From JBFMFH01 sp040752275 (GTDB lineage Bacteria; Acidobacteriota; Vicinamibacteria; Vicinamibacterales; JAKQTR01): a stretch of DNA of 64,000 nt. The notes below the pieces were generated by a model, which saw only the letters and a list, made by a program, of their open reading frames with translations, ran no database searches and had not been told where the DNA came from. The translations under genes and the position numbers were made by a program. Positions 8,382-16,322 of this stretch are shown here, piece after piece (the first letter of the stretch is position 1; each line of letters starts with the position of its first letter). The stretch covers positions 26,018 to 90,017 of the forward strand of contig JBFMFH010000121.1 in NCBI GenBank assembly GCA_040752275.1. The letters run 5' to 3'.

Positions 8382-10277
8382 CTAGAAGATGTGCTTGATC
8401 GGCCGCTTCGTCATCTCCCACGTGTTGGCGTTCGGGTCGAACCGGCAGTTGGCGAAGACCAGCCAGTTCTCCTGGTCGATCTTGGCCTTGTCGGCCCTGA
8501 AGTAGTAGCCGGGCCAGCGCGTCTCCTCGCGGAACAGCATCGTGCGGACGTGCGCCTCGGCCTGCCACATGCGGTGGACGTTTTCCCAGCACCGCATGAG
8601 CTCGTGGTGGTTCTCCGCGGCGAGCTTCACGGCATCGTCCCTGAGGAAGCCGAGCAACTCGAGCGCGCGGTTGAGCTGCGCCTCGTTGGTCGCGAAGCCG
8701 GAACTCACGCCGCCTGCGTACTCGTCCATCAGCTTCTGCAGGCGGAACATGAACATTCGCGGCTTCAGGTAGTTGGGGTTGATCTCCGGATCCGTCGTGG
8801 CGCCCTTGAACTGCTGGAAGGTGTCGAGCGGCTGCAGGATCTCCGCCTTCAGGGCGTCGATGGTCTTCTGGTCCACCTTGGGCATCGTGTTGTTCTCGAC
8901 GACGAACTTCACGGCCGACTTGGCAGCGATGCGGCCCTCGGCGTGGGAGCCGGACGAGAACTTGTGGCTCGACGCGCCCGACGCGTCACCCGCGCAGAAC
9001 AGCCCGGTGACGGTTGCCATGTTGGTGTAGCCCCAGAAGTAGTCCTTCTTCGTGGCGTCGGTCTGCAGATCCTCCGGACCGCTCACCCACGCGCCGGACG
9101 CTCCCGAGTGCGAGCCGATGAAGTACGGTTCGGCGGCGGCGATCTCGGAGCTCTTCTCCTCGGGCTGCACGTTCGTGGCCGCCCACAGGATGGCCTGGGA
9201 GATGGTCATGTCGAGGAAGTCCTCCCACGCCTCGGACTCGAGCTCCTTCATCTTCTTCTTGTAGACCTTCTCGTCGTCCTTGTAGGTGTCGGCGATCTTC
9301 TGGATGGCCTCTTCGGTCCTCATGAAGATCGGGCCCTTGCCCTCCTGGACGTCGAGCATGCCGAGGTAGTTGCGCAGGTTCGCCGGAATCGGTTTCACCC
9401 GGCCGTACGGGCCCCAGTTGTCGAGCTCGGCCTTCCGCTCGACCATGTACTCGCCGCCCATCGCGTTGGTCGCCCGCGACTTGAAGAGCAGGAACCACGC
9501 GCCGACCGGGCCGTACGCATCCTTGAAGCGAACCGGGATGAAGCGCACTTCCTGGCAGGTCATCTCGGCGCCGGCCTTCAGGGTGAAGTAGGCCGACGAG
9601 CCGGAGTTCCATGGCGGGTACCAGGCGCGGCCGAGGCCCTCACCCGAGCTGCGCGGCTTGAAGACGTGCACCGCGCCACCCATGGCCACCAGCGTGGCCT
9701 TGGCCTTGAACACGTAGAACTTGTCCTCGCGGACCGAGAAGCCCACGGCCCCGGCGACGCGGTTGCCGTCCATGATCGGACCGACGATGAAGACACGCTC
9801 GTAGATCTCGCCCACGCCGCTCTGCAGCAGGGCGTTCTTCGCGGCCTCGGCGACGACAACCTTGTACGACTCGCCGTTGATCATCAGCTGCCAGCGGCCC
9901 TCGTGCACGTACCCGCCGTTCTCGTCCTTCCAGATCGGCAGGCCCCACTTCTCGAACAGGTGCACGGTCGAGTCGACGTGGCGGGCGATGTTGGCCACGA
10001 GATCCTCGCGGGTCACACCCATCAGGTCGTTGCGCACGTAGTCGACGTAGTCCTTGACGGTGTTCTGGCCGTCCTTCAGGCCCACGTACTGATTGATCGC
10101 CGACAGGCCCATGGCCACGGCACCCGAGCGATCCACGGCGGCCTTGTCGACCAGCGTGACCTTGAGGCCGTTCTGTTTCGCCCAGTACGCCGCCTCGACC
10201 GCCGCGCCGCAGGCAGCCATGCCGCCGCCCAGGATGAGGAGGTCGGTTTCAACAACGACAGTTTCGAAGTTCGCCAT
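8382..10277 (-). CDS. aprA: Adenylylsulfate (APS) reductase subunit alpha
   Basis: AprA is the FAD subunit of the cytoplasmic APS reductase, which converts APS plus two electrons to sulfite and AMP. The 631-residue protein begins with an FAD-binding motif (ILGGGMAACGAAVEAAYWAK). It contains the family region PRSSGEGLGRAWYPPWNSGS and the arginine-containing stretch CQEVRFIPVRFKDAYGPVGA, near where the substrate site lies in known structures. The C-terminus WEMTKRPIKHIF is typical of AprA. The gene follows aprB by 18 bases, the usual aprBA order. The AMP product ties it to the adenylate kinase at 48934-49602. Confidence 0.97.
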   Translation of the reverse strand: MANFETVVVETDLLILGGGMAACGAAVEAAYWAKQNGLKVTLVDKAAVDRSGAVAMGLSAINQYVGLKDGQNTVKDYVDYVRNDLMGVTREDLVANIARHVDSTVHLFEKWGLPIWKDENGGYVHEGRWQLMINGESYKVVVAEAAKNALLQSGVGEIYERVFIVGPIMDGNRVAGAVGFSVREDKFYVFKAKATLVAMGGAVHVFKPRSSGEGLGRAWYPPWNSGSSAYFTLKAGAEMTCQEVRFIPVRFKDAYGPVGAWFLLFKSRATNAMGGEYMVERKAELDNWGPYGRVKPIPANLRNYLGMLDVQEGKGPIFMRTEEAIQKIADTYKDDEKVYKKKMKELESEAWEDFLDMTISQAILWAATNVQPEEKSSEIAAAEPYFIGSHSGASGAWVSGPEDLQTDATKKDYFWGYTNMATVTGLFCAGDASGASSHKFSSGSHAEGRIAAKSAVKFVVENNTMPKVDQKTIDALKAEILQPLDTFQQFKGATTDPEINPNYLKPRMFMFRLQKLMDEYAGGVSSGFATNEAQLNRALELLGFLRDDAVKLAAENHHELMRCWENVHRMWQAEAHVRTMLFREETRWPGYYFRADKAKIDQENWLVFANCRFDPNANTWEMTKRPIKHIF

Positions 10278-10295
10278 TGCGGTTCCTCCCCTTCC

Positions 10296-10736
10296 CTACT
10301 TCTTCAGGGTGTAGACTTCGGCCAGGCCGGTGGAGTCGGGCTCGGTGAACAGCGCGGGGCTGTTCAGGTCGGCCTTCGTCGTCCAGCCGCCGTCCGGTAC
10401 GGCCTTGCCTTCTGCCGTCGTCCGGATGGGGAACTTGAACCGCTTCACGCTGCCGTTGCGGAACTTGACGGTCCACATGATCGAGTCGGTGGAGCGCAGC
10501 GGCGTGCAGCTCGCACCCATCGGCACGAAGTCTGCGTACCCGCGCACCTCGACGGCCTGCGTGGGGCAGATCTTCACGCAGTTGTAGCATTCCCAGCACA
10601 TCGAGACATCGCGGTTGTACGCCTTCATGAGCTCCTTGTTGAGCACCATGAGGTCGTTCGGGCAAATGTGCTGGCAGGCGGTCTTGTCGAGCGCCTTGCA
10701 GCCATCACACTTGTCGGGGTTCACGTAACTTGGCAT
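10296..10736 (-). CDS. aprB: Adenylylsulfate (APS) reductase subunit beta
   Basis: AprB is the ferredoxin-like electron-transfer subunit of APS reductase. Two [4Fe-4S] motifs are visible: CDGCKALDKTACQHICPNDL, with the APS-reductase-specific insertion, and CWECYNCVKICPTQAVEV. The C-terminal tail (SIMWTVKFRNGSVKRFKFPI onward) is the beta-sheet extension that wraps around AprA. At 146 residues the length is normal. A strong AGGAGG site lies 7 bases before the ATG. The gene is 36 bases after the TIGR02186-like gene. Confidence 0.96.
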   Translation of the reverse strand: MPSYVNPDKCDGCKALDKTACQHICPNDLMVLNKELMKAYNRDVSMCWECYNCVKICPTQAVEVRGYADFVPMGASCTPLRSTDSIMWTVKFRNGSVKRFKFPIRTTAEGKAVPDGGWTTKADLNSPALFTEPDSTGLAEVYTLKK

Positions 10737-10772
10737 TCCGCTACCTCCTAGGATGAGTGCGCCGTACGTCGG

Positions 10773-11618
10773 TCAGTGAACAGGGAGAGCCTTGCCGGCC
10801 CGCGGGTCCCCTGGCCGCCCGGGACGGCGGCCCCGCGTCCGTCGGAACCGCGCCACCAGAGCATCGATCCCGAACCCGAGAGTCATCATCAGTGCCACGG
10901 CCAGCGTCCCGTACACGGTGGCCCGGCTGTCGGCGAAGTCCCGCACCGTGGCCGCCACGCCAACTTCGCGGACCGCCACGCCAGCCGTGGCGCGGCCGAC
11001 CACTTCGCCGCCGCGGCACTCGTAGACGGTCGCGTCGTAGCGACCCGGGGGCACGGTACTGGGCCAGACGAAGTCCAGGCCGTAGCGGGCACCGCCCTGC
11101 GGGAGCCGCTCGACGTGAACGGCGTCGGCGTCGAACCGGAACCGTCCCTCCACAATCTTCAGCTCCACGTAGTTCTCGCGAATCCGTGGCTCGTCCGCCT
11201 CGGCCGGGGCCACGGCCATCCGGCCAATGACCGCCGTCGCGTCCAGCAGTTCACGATCGATGACGTCGCGCCTGAGGAACGCGTCCACGGGCATCGCACT
11301 GAAGACGTGCAGGACCGACGGCACGCCGGCGACGTGGACCTGGCCCGAGGCAATCCAGATCGGGCCGAACCGGGCCTTGCGGTTGAAGGACTCGCGGGCG
11401 TCGGCGCCGGCGACGACCACCACGACCTGTGCGCCGTCGGCCACACGCCCGCTCGCCGTCAGCCTCGTCCCGCTCGAGAACATCCCCATCTCGATCGCCG
11501 GAGGCTCCAGCGCGATCGTCGGCGCGGCAGCATCGGCCTGGGCCGTCCCGGCGGAGGCCGGACAGACGGCCGCGAGGAGCAGGATCAGGACCGCGGAAGA
11601 CCGAATCACCCGCGTCAC
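10773..11618 (-). CDS. TIGR02186-family membrane protein
   Basis: This 281-residue protein has an N-terminal signal peptide (VIRSSAVLILLLAAVCPASA), a large extracytoplasmic domain with beta-rich segments and one C-terminal membrane helix (TVYGTLAVALMMTLGFGIDA) followed by a basic tail. It matches what I recall of the TIGR02186 family, usually encoded beside TauE/SafE transporters as here. I chose the GTG at 11618, with AAGGGA 7 bases upstream. An ATG at 11639 would overlap the transporter gene by 20 bases. A role in assembling or gating the neighbouring transporter is inference. Confidence 0.75.
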   Translation of the reverse strand: MTRVIRSSAVLILLLAAVCPASAGTAQADAAAPTIALEPPAIEMGMFSSGTRLTASGRVADGAQVVVVVAGADARESFNRKARFGPIWIASGQVHVAGVPSVLHVFSAMPVDAFLRRDVIDRELLDATAVIGRMAVAPAEADEPRIRENYVELKIVEGRFRFDADAVHVERLPQGGARYGLDFVWPSTVPPGRYDATVYECRGGEVVGRATAGVAVREVGVAATVRDFADSRATVYGTLAVALMMTLGFGIDALVARFRRTRGRRPGRPGDPRAGKALPVH

Positions 11619-11619
11619 G

Positions 11620-12543
11620 TCAGTGTCCCTTCGCGGCATAGGACAGCAGGCTGTCCGGGGTCATGATGACGCCGATGGTCATCTTCGCCATGACGATAAG
11701 GACGATGATGGCCAGCACGATCTTGAGCTGGTCACCGCGCAGGAGCCGGCCGACCCGCGCGCCGATCTGGGCACCGATGGTCGACCCGGCGGCGATGATC
11801 AGCGCCAGGACGACGTCCACCGTGTGGTTCGTCGCGGCCTGCATGATGGTCAGGCCCGCGCAGGTGAACAGGATCTGGAACAGGTCTGTGCCGATCGCCA
11901 CGTGCATGGGCATCCGCAGCAGGTAGACCATCATCGGCACCATGATGAACCCGCCGCCCACACCCATGATGGCCGCGAGGACACCCACCATTGCGCATAG
12001 AACGAACGGCAAGAAGATCGAGTGCTGGACGCCCGAGCGCGGAAACTGCATCTGCAGCGGGAGCCGGCCGAACAGCCCGGCGCCCCCCCGGCGCCGCCCC
12101 GACGGCGCCGTCGATGCCATCGCCCCGCGGCGCAGGCCCTGCCAGCTCTCGATCAGCATGTAGGTGCCCAGGCTGCCGAGCACGACGATGTAGGTGACGG
12201 TGATCACGAAGTCCGCGTTGCCCAGCGCCCTGAGCACGCGGATGACTTGCACGCCGATGGCGGCGCCGGTGAGGCCGCCAAGCAGCAGCACGCTGCCGAG
12301 TTTCAGATCGACGTTGCCGAGGCGGAAGTGGGCGGCCATCCCCGACGACGATGTCGCGACGATCGCGTTGGTGTCGGAGGCGGCTGCCACGGTGGGCGGG
12401 ACGCCGATCATCATGAGGATCGGCGTGAGCAGGAAGCCGCCGCCGACGCCGAGCAGCCCCGAAAGGAAGCCGACCATCCCACCCGCTCCGACGAGCAGGA
12501 AGAGGTTGATGGTCACGCCGGCGACCGGCAAGAAGATGTCCAA
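11620..12543 (-). CDS. TauE/SafE-family sulfite/sulfonate exporter (TSUP 1)
   Basis: The 307-residue protein has about eight membrane helices and the two glycine-rich TSUP repeats, GMVGFLSGLLGVGGGFLLTP and VGVLAAIMGVGGGFIMVPMM. The family exports or imports sulfite, sulfonates and related anions. The start appears to be TTG at 12543, with GGAG 7 bases upstream. It is the first gene of the run leading into aprBA and qmoABC, so sulfite or another sulfur anion is a likely substrate. It differs from the other three TSUP genes in having the TIGR02186 partner. Confidence 0.88.
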   Translation of the reverse strand: MDIFLPVAGVTINLFLLVGAGGMVGFLSGLLGVGGGFLLTPILMMIGVPPTVAAASDTNAIVATSSSGMAAHFRLGNVDLKLGSVLLLGGLTGAAIGVQVIRVLRALGNADFVITVTYIVVLGSLGTYMLIESWQGLRRGAMASTAPSGRRRGGAGLFGRLPLQMQFPRSGVQHSIFLPFVLCAMVGVLAAIMGVGGGFIMVPMMVYLLRMPMHVAIGTDLFQILFTCAGLTIMQAATNHTVDVVLALIIAAGSTIGAQIGARVGRLLRGDQLKIVLAIIVLIVMAKMTIGVIMTPDSLLSYAAKGH

Positions 12544-12728
12544 CCGTACGCTCCGACGACGCTGTCAGGTCTGCGTGTCGACCGGTGGGCTGCCGAGGGC
12601 GGTCGTATGACGACCCCGGAACACCGCAGGCCGAACTGGATCTCGTGGGGGCGTGACTCCGGAGGGGGCTGGCGGCGGGCGTCGCGGTCTCGCGTTCCCG
12701 CGCGGGGACCAGCGGCACACCCAAGAGG

Positions 12729-12758
12729 ACGATACGGTCTTGCGAGCCAATATGTCAA
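12729..12758 (-). promoter_or_regulatory. Predicted promoter of the TSUP1-apr-qmo run
   Basis: On the minus strand TTGACA (12758-12753) and TATCGT (12734-12729) are separated by 18 bases. They lie about 185 bases upstream of the TSUP1 start, in a 382-base gap (12544-12925) with no convincing gene. A small inverted repeat, TAGTC-GATA-GACTA (12793-12806), sits upstream of the -35 box and could bind a regulator. The promoter upstream of the cassette starting at 14643 has the same -10 sequence. Confidence 0.45.
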
Positions 12759-12925
12759 GTATTTCGTTGAGCTTACGAGCGCTCCTGTATAGTCGATAGA
12801 CTAACTGGCTCAATAGCCCCTTCGCTCGTGTGCTGGTGCGGAATCGTCTCTCGAACTGGCCCCGCACGCGCAGGGCCAGCGTGGCCAAATCCCTAGTCGC
12901 GAAGTCGGCAATTAGGTCGACGCAC

Positions 12926-13264
12926 TCAGGGAGCCTTGCCCTCGTTCTGCTCCTGGCGGGTGACGTTCATGACCGCAATGGCCCGGTTGCCGCCGCCCTC
13001 CTGCCGGTAGACCACGCGAACCATGTCGCCCACCACCGGGCGGTTGCCAATCTCGGCGCTGGCGATGTCGAGCGCGAGCGGCGGCCCCTCCGGACGGGTC
13101 TCGTCCTGCACGGTGAGCATCTGGTTCTGGATCGCGACGACCGTACCCTGGACGACGGGGGCCGGTGGGCCGCACGCCGTCGCGAGGAGTCCGATGCTGA
13201 CGACAAAGACGGCGGGCAGCGGGCGGGGCCTGCCGCGCCGCGTCCTCGGGATAGAAGGCGTCAT
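12926..13264 (-). CDS. Small lipoprotein of the TSUP cassette, copy 1
   Basis: The 112-residue protein has a signal sequence ending in a lipobox (VSIGLLATAC), then a compact beta-rich domain. The domain matches the protein at 44210-44521: both contain (V/L)QG.VV, a (D/L)IG segment, GD.VR..YR, and a closing RAI..MN.TRQ. GGAGGAG lies 9 bases before the chosen ATG. It follows TSUP2 in the same order as the second cassette, so it probably works with that transporter on the outer face of the membrane. I do not recognise the family by name. Confidence 0.75.
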   Translation of the reverse strand: MTPSIPRTRRGRPRPLPAVFVVSIGLLATACGPPAPVVQGTVVAIQNQMLTVQDETRPEGPPLALDIASAEIGNRPVVGDMVRVVYRQEGGGNRAIAVMNVTRQEQNEGKAP

Positions 13265-13290
13265 GACCACGTTCTCCTCCGCCGCCAACG

Positions 13291-14316
13291 TCACGGCCTG
13301 TCGGCCGCTTCGCTCGGCCGCCGCAGTTCCTGGATGGCCCCGCGCACCATGCCGTAGACGACGACCATCGTCATGGCCGTGACGGCCGCCATCACCAGCC
13401 AGGCGGCCGACGTCCCCATGTCCAGCTGCTTGAGCACGACCGACACGAGCGCGCAGATGACGGTCACGCCGAACATCAAGCGGATGCCGTAGCCGCGGAT
13501 GTACTTCGTCGCGATGGTCCCGATCTGGGCGCCGGGGGCGGCGCCGGCCAGCATGAAGAGCACGGCCAGCAGCTCCACGCGCCCCTTCATGGCATACGTG
13601 AAGGCGCCGTAGAAGCCCGAGAGCATCACCGTGAACAGATCGGTGCCTACGGCGACGTAGGTCGGCGCACCAATCAGGTACACGAGCGCCGGCATCATGA
13701 TGAGGCCTCCGCCGATCCCGAGGAAGCCGGCCAGGATACCCACCAGCAGCCCGACGAGCGCCGGCAGCCACATCGAGCAGCGCACTTGTGCCACGTCGAA
13801 GGTCACGATGGGCGGGACGTTGATGCGGTGCAGCGTCAGATGCCACCGTACGGCCGACTCGCCCTCGCTCGCCATCCCCGTCCGTTCGAGGGTCCGCTTC
13901 TTGAAGTAGTCGTAGAAGACCAGACCGCCGATCAGGGCCAGGAACACCACGTACACCCAGCGGATGACGGGGCCCGCTAAGCCGTGGCCCTCGAGCAGCA
14001 TGACCAGTCTGGCGCCAATCTCGATGCCGACCACGTCGAAAGCCAGCATCGTCAGGCCGAGCTTCATGTCGACATTACCGAACTTCGCATGCCGCCTCGT
14101 CGAGATGATCGACTTGCCGGCCATGTGACAGAGGTCGGTGCCCACGGCGAACGGCATCGGAAAGCCGAAGATGTTGAGGGCGGGCGTCACCATCCACGCG
14201 CCCCCCATACCGAAGAACCCGCCGAGCACCCCGACGGCGACGCCGAGCAGCGCCAGCAACAGGATGTTCACGGGCACACCCGAGATGGGCAGGATCACGG
14301 TGAAGAAGTCGAACAT
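13291..14316 (-). CDS. TauE/SafE-family anion transporter (TSUP 2)
   Basis: The 341-residue membrane protein carries both TSUP repeats, GVLGGFFGMGGAWMVTPALN and GILAGFLGIGGGLIMMPALV, separated by a longer cytoplasmic loop than in TSUP1. It is a close paralogue of TSUP4 (44687-45718): both have GG.W.VTPALNIFGFPMP early and similar loops such as GKSI.ST.RH.KFGNVD. It is the middle gene of the cassette small membrane protein, TSUP, lipoprotein. It diverges from a histidine kinase/receiver operon, suggesting two-component control or sensing of the transported anion. Confidence 0.88.
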   Translation of the reverse strand: MFDFFTVILPISGVPVNILLLALLGVAVGVLGGFFGMGGAWMVTPALNIFGFPMPFAVGTDLCHMAGKSIISTRRHAKFGNVDMKLGLTMLAFDVVGIEIGARLVMLLEGHGLAGPVIRWVYVVFLALIGGLVFYDYFKKRTLERTGMASEGESAVRWHLTLHRINVPPIVTFDVAQVRCSMWLPALVGLLVGILAGFLGIGGGLIMMPALVYLIGAPTYVAVGTDLFTVMLSGFYGAFTYAMKGRVELLAVLFMLAGAAPGAQIGTIATKYIRGYGIRLMFGVTVICALVSVVLKQLDMGTSAAWLVMAAVTAMTMVVVYGMVRGAIQELRRPSEAADRP

Positions 14317-14337
14317 GGCGTTCTCCGTCGCGCGCTG

Positions 14338-14643
14338 CTATTCCCGGGAGTGGCGTTTTTCGAGGTCGAGGCCGATGGCACTCACCGCCACGTCCATCAC
14401 CCAGCCGAGGAACAGACCGAGGATGGCCGTCAGGCCGACCGCAAAGATCGTGAACAGGAGCCGGTCGGTGTTGTACAGGTTGGCGACAAACAGGTTGAAT
14501 CCCGACAGGTTCCGGGTGTCCGCCACGTGCACGAGCTTGCCGGCCTTCTCGGCCGGCGCCGCCTCGAGGAGCGCGGGGTGGAGGGAGACCAGGACGCATG
14601 AGACCCAAAGCGTCAGCTGTGCCCGAAGCGAGCAAGGCGTCAT
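14338..14643 (-). CDS. Small membrane protein of the TSUP cassette, copy 1
   Basis: The 101-residue protein has a cleavable signal sequence (LTLWVSCVLVSLHPALLEAA), then the motif KLVHVADTRNLSGFN, one strong membrane helix (FTIFAVGLTAILGLFLGWVM) and a charged C-terminus ending in a His- and Glu-containing tail. The copy at 45746-46069 shares KLV.VADTR, a YNT motif and the helix. I place the start at the ATG at 14643, with GGAGG 7 bases before it. As the first gene of the cassette it is likely an accessory subunit of TSUP2. No enzymatic motif is visible. Confidence 0.75.
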   Translation of the reverse strand: MTPCSLRAQLTLWVSCVLVSLHPALLEAAPAEKAGKLVHVADTRNLSGFNLFVANLYNTDRLLFTIFAVGLTAILGLFLGWVMDVAVSAIGLDLEKRHSRE

Positions 14644-14745
14644 CGCGGTACCTCCGGTCGGAATCACACCCACGGGCCGGGGAGCGATTGCCCGTGGCGG
14701 CAGGGGGCGCGCCAGAGTCAGGGCCCGGGCGCGTTCACGGTTGGC

Positions 14746-14774
14746 ACGATACGGGCTGACGCGAGGTCTGTCAA
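14746..14774 (-). promoter_or_regulatory. Predicted promoter of TSUP cassette 1
   Basis: TTGACA (14774-14769) and TATCGT (14751-14746) on the minus strand are separated by 17 bases. They lie about 100 bases upstream of the small membrane protein, in the 195-base region divergent from histidine kinase 1. The -10 box is identical to that of the TSUP1-apr promoter. Confidence 0.5.
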
Positions 14775-14838
14775 GGGTATGCGCGCTCTCTGCGGTCTGT
14801 CTAGCAGCTTTGTGGCCTTTTCGTAGGAGGCCCGGGCC

Positions 14839-15900
14839 GTGCTAATGTGGCGGCACGGAAGGGGGTCCGCATTGCCTCCGACTGACGAGTTTCCGCGTCT
14901 CGTCCGCGCCGAGTTCAGGTTCCCGGTGCGCAGTCTGATCGGCGCTGTCGCCTCAATCCCCCTCGCGTTCCTGGCCGTGACGCTGGTGCTCCTGGTTGGC
15001 GATCTCGGCATCGGCCACTGGACCATTGCGGCGATCGTCTCGCTCGGTCTGGTCGTGTCATACGTCGTGGCGGCCACCGTCACGCGCCGGATTGCGCGGC
15101 GCCTCCTTGAACTCGAACGCCAGCGGGACGCCTTCTATCAGGAGTTCTCGCGGCTGTCGAAGGCCGCCTCGCTCGGCGAGATTGCCTCCGGCGTGGCCCA
15201 CGACATCAACAATCCCCTGGCGGTCATGAACGAGGAGGCGGGCTGGCTGCGCGATCTGCTGGGCGGCCCCGGCCTCGACCGCGAGTCGACGCGGCAGGAG
15301 TTTGCAGCATCGGTCGAGCAGATCGGCGTTCAGATCAAACGGGCCAGCAGCGTGACCAGGCGCCTGCTCCATTGGGCGCGCGACATGACCCGCCCGTCGG
15401 ACGTCATCGACGTGAACCCCCTGCTGACGCGGACCCTCTACCTGCTGGAGGGGGAACTCACCTCCGCCGACGTGCGGGTCGTGACCCGGCTCGACCCGAA
15501 GCTGCCGAAGGCGGTCGGCAGCGAGGCGGAGATCACCCAGGTGCTGCTGCACCTCATGAAGAACGCTCTCGACGCGATGAAGGGCGGTGGCGGGACGCTG
15601 ACCATCACGACTGACCGGTTCGACGGTCTGGTGCGCGTCGGCATCGCCGATACGGGGCCCGGCATTCCGCCGGAGCTCGTCGCGCGTATCTTCGAACCGT
15701 TCTTCACGACGAAGCCCGTGGGCGAGGGCGCCGGCCTCGGCCTGGCCATCAGCGCGTGGATCGTCCAGCGCGCCGGCGGCCACATCGCGGTGGACAGCGT
15801 CCCCGGGTCGGGCGCCACGTTTCATGTCACGCTCCAGCCTGCAGGTGTGAGCGCAGAACACGGAGGAGAGGATGAGGGTCGTGCGGCTGTTGCTCGTTGA
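14839..15900 (+). CDS. Sensor histidine kinase 1
   Basis: The 353-residue kinase has two N-terminal membrane helices (about residues 34-77) with almost no periplasmic domain. The phosphoacceptor motif is GEIASGVAHDINNPLA, followed by an N-box (HLMKNALDAMKGGG) and the ATP-lid motifs DTGPGIPPEL and GEGAGLGLAI. The GTG at 14839 is preceded by TAGGAGG at 8 bases; an ATG 6 bases later is less well placed. Its 3' end overlaps receiver gene RR1 by 29 bases, so the two are surely partners. It diverges from TSUP cassette 1 and precedes PEP-synthase-like genes 1 and 2. Confidence 0.92.
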   Translation: MLMWRHGRGSALPPTDEFPRLVRAEFRFPVRSLIGAVASIPLAFLAVTLVLLVGDLGIGHWTIAAIVSLGLVVSYVVAATVTRRIARRLLELERQRDAFYQEFSRLSKAASLGEIASGVAHDINNPLAVMNEEAGWLRDLLGGPGLDRESTRQEFAASVEQIGVQIKRASSVTRRLLHWARDMTRPSDVIDVNPLLTRTLYLLEGELTSADVRVVTRLDPKLPKAVGSEAEITQVLLHLMKNALDAMKGGGGTLTITTDRFDGLVRVGIADTGPGIPPELVARIFEPFFTTKPVGEGAGLGLAISAWIVQRAGGHIAVDSVPGSGATFHVTLQPAGVSAEHGGEDEGRAAVAR

Positions 15901-16279
15901 CGACGAGGCACGGTTCGTCGAGACGCTGTCGAAGCGCCTGACCTCCCGTGGGTACTACGTTGAGAAGGCCCTCTCGGGCCAGGAGGCGCTCGACTTGGTG
16001 ACGAGCCGGCCCTTCGACGTCATGCTCCTCGACGTGCGCATGCCGGGCATGGACGGGCTCGAGACGCTCCGCGCCGTGCACAGGCTGCAGCCCCTGGTGA
16101 AGGTGATTCTCCTGAGCGGGCACGCGTCGATCAACGCTGCCGTTGAGGGCATGCGTTTGGGGGCGTACGACTACCTGCTCAAGCCGACGGACCTCGAGGA
16201 CATCCTGGCCAAGGTCGAAGCGGCGTTCGAAAAGAAGCGCCTGGAAGAGGAGCAGCAGGGCGATTGGCGCCAGCCTTGA
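15872..16279 (+). CDS. Receiver-only response regulator 1
   Basis: The 135-residue protein is a single CheY-like receiver domain with no DNA-binding or enzymatic output. The acidic pair is in LLLVDDEARF, the phosphoacceptor Asp in MLLDVRMPGMDGLE, the switch residue in LLSGHAS and the conserved Lys in DYLLKPTD. It overlaps histidine kinase 1 and lies 43 bases before PEP-synthase-like gene 1. A receiver with no output must act by protein contact, so the neighbouring PEP-synthase-like proteins or the transporter are candidate targets (inference). Confidence 0.92.
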   Translation: MRVVRLLLVDDEARFVETLSKRLTSRGYYVEKALSGQEALDLVTSRPFDVMLLDVRMPGMDGLETLRAVHRLQPLVKVILLSGHASINAAVEGMRLGAYDYLLKPTDLEDILAKVEAAFEKKRLEEEQQGDWRQP

Positions 16280-16322
16280 GGGCGGGGCGCGTGTGGTGTC
16301 GGGCTCTCTGGGAGTAGCCATC

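Noticed and set aside
8277..10751. Long plus-strand reading frame of 824 codons opposite aprBA
   Set aside because: Its product is low-complexity Arg/Val/His/Leu-rich sequence, as expected from the reverse of a GC-rich gene; the minus strand encodes clear AprA and AprB.
14741..14757. Sigma-54-like TTGGCACG upstream of histidine kinase 1
   Set aside because: The -24-like element lacks a matching TTGC -12 element at the right distance and lies within the minus-strand sigma-70-type promoter.
16143..16322. Upstream extension of PEP-synthase-like copy 1
   Set aside because: This part overlaps the receiver RR1 in another frame and is Arg/Ser-rich; paralogues begin at the helical region instead.
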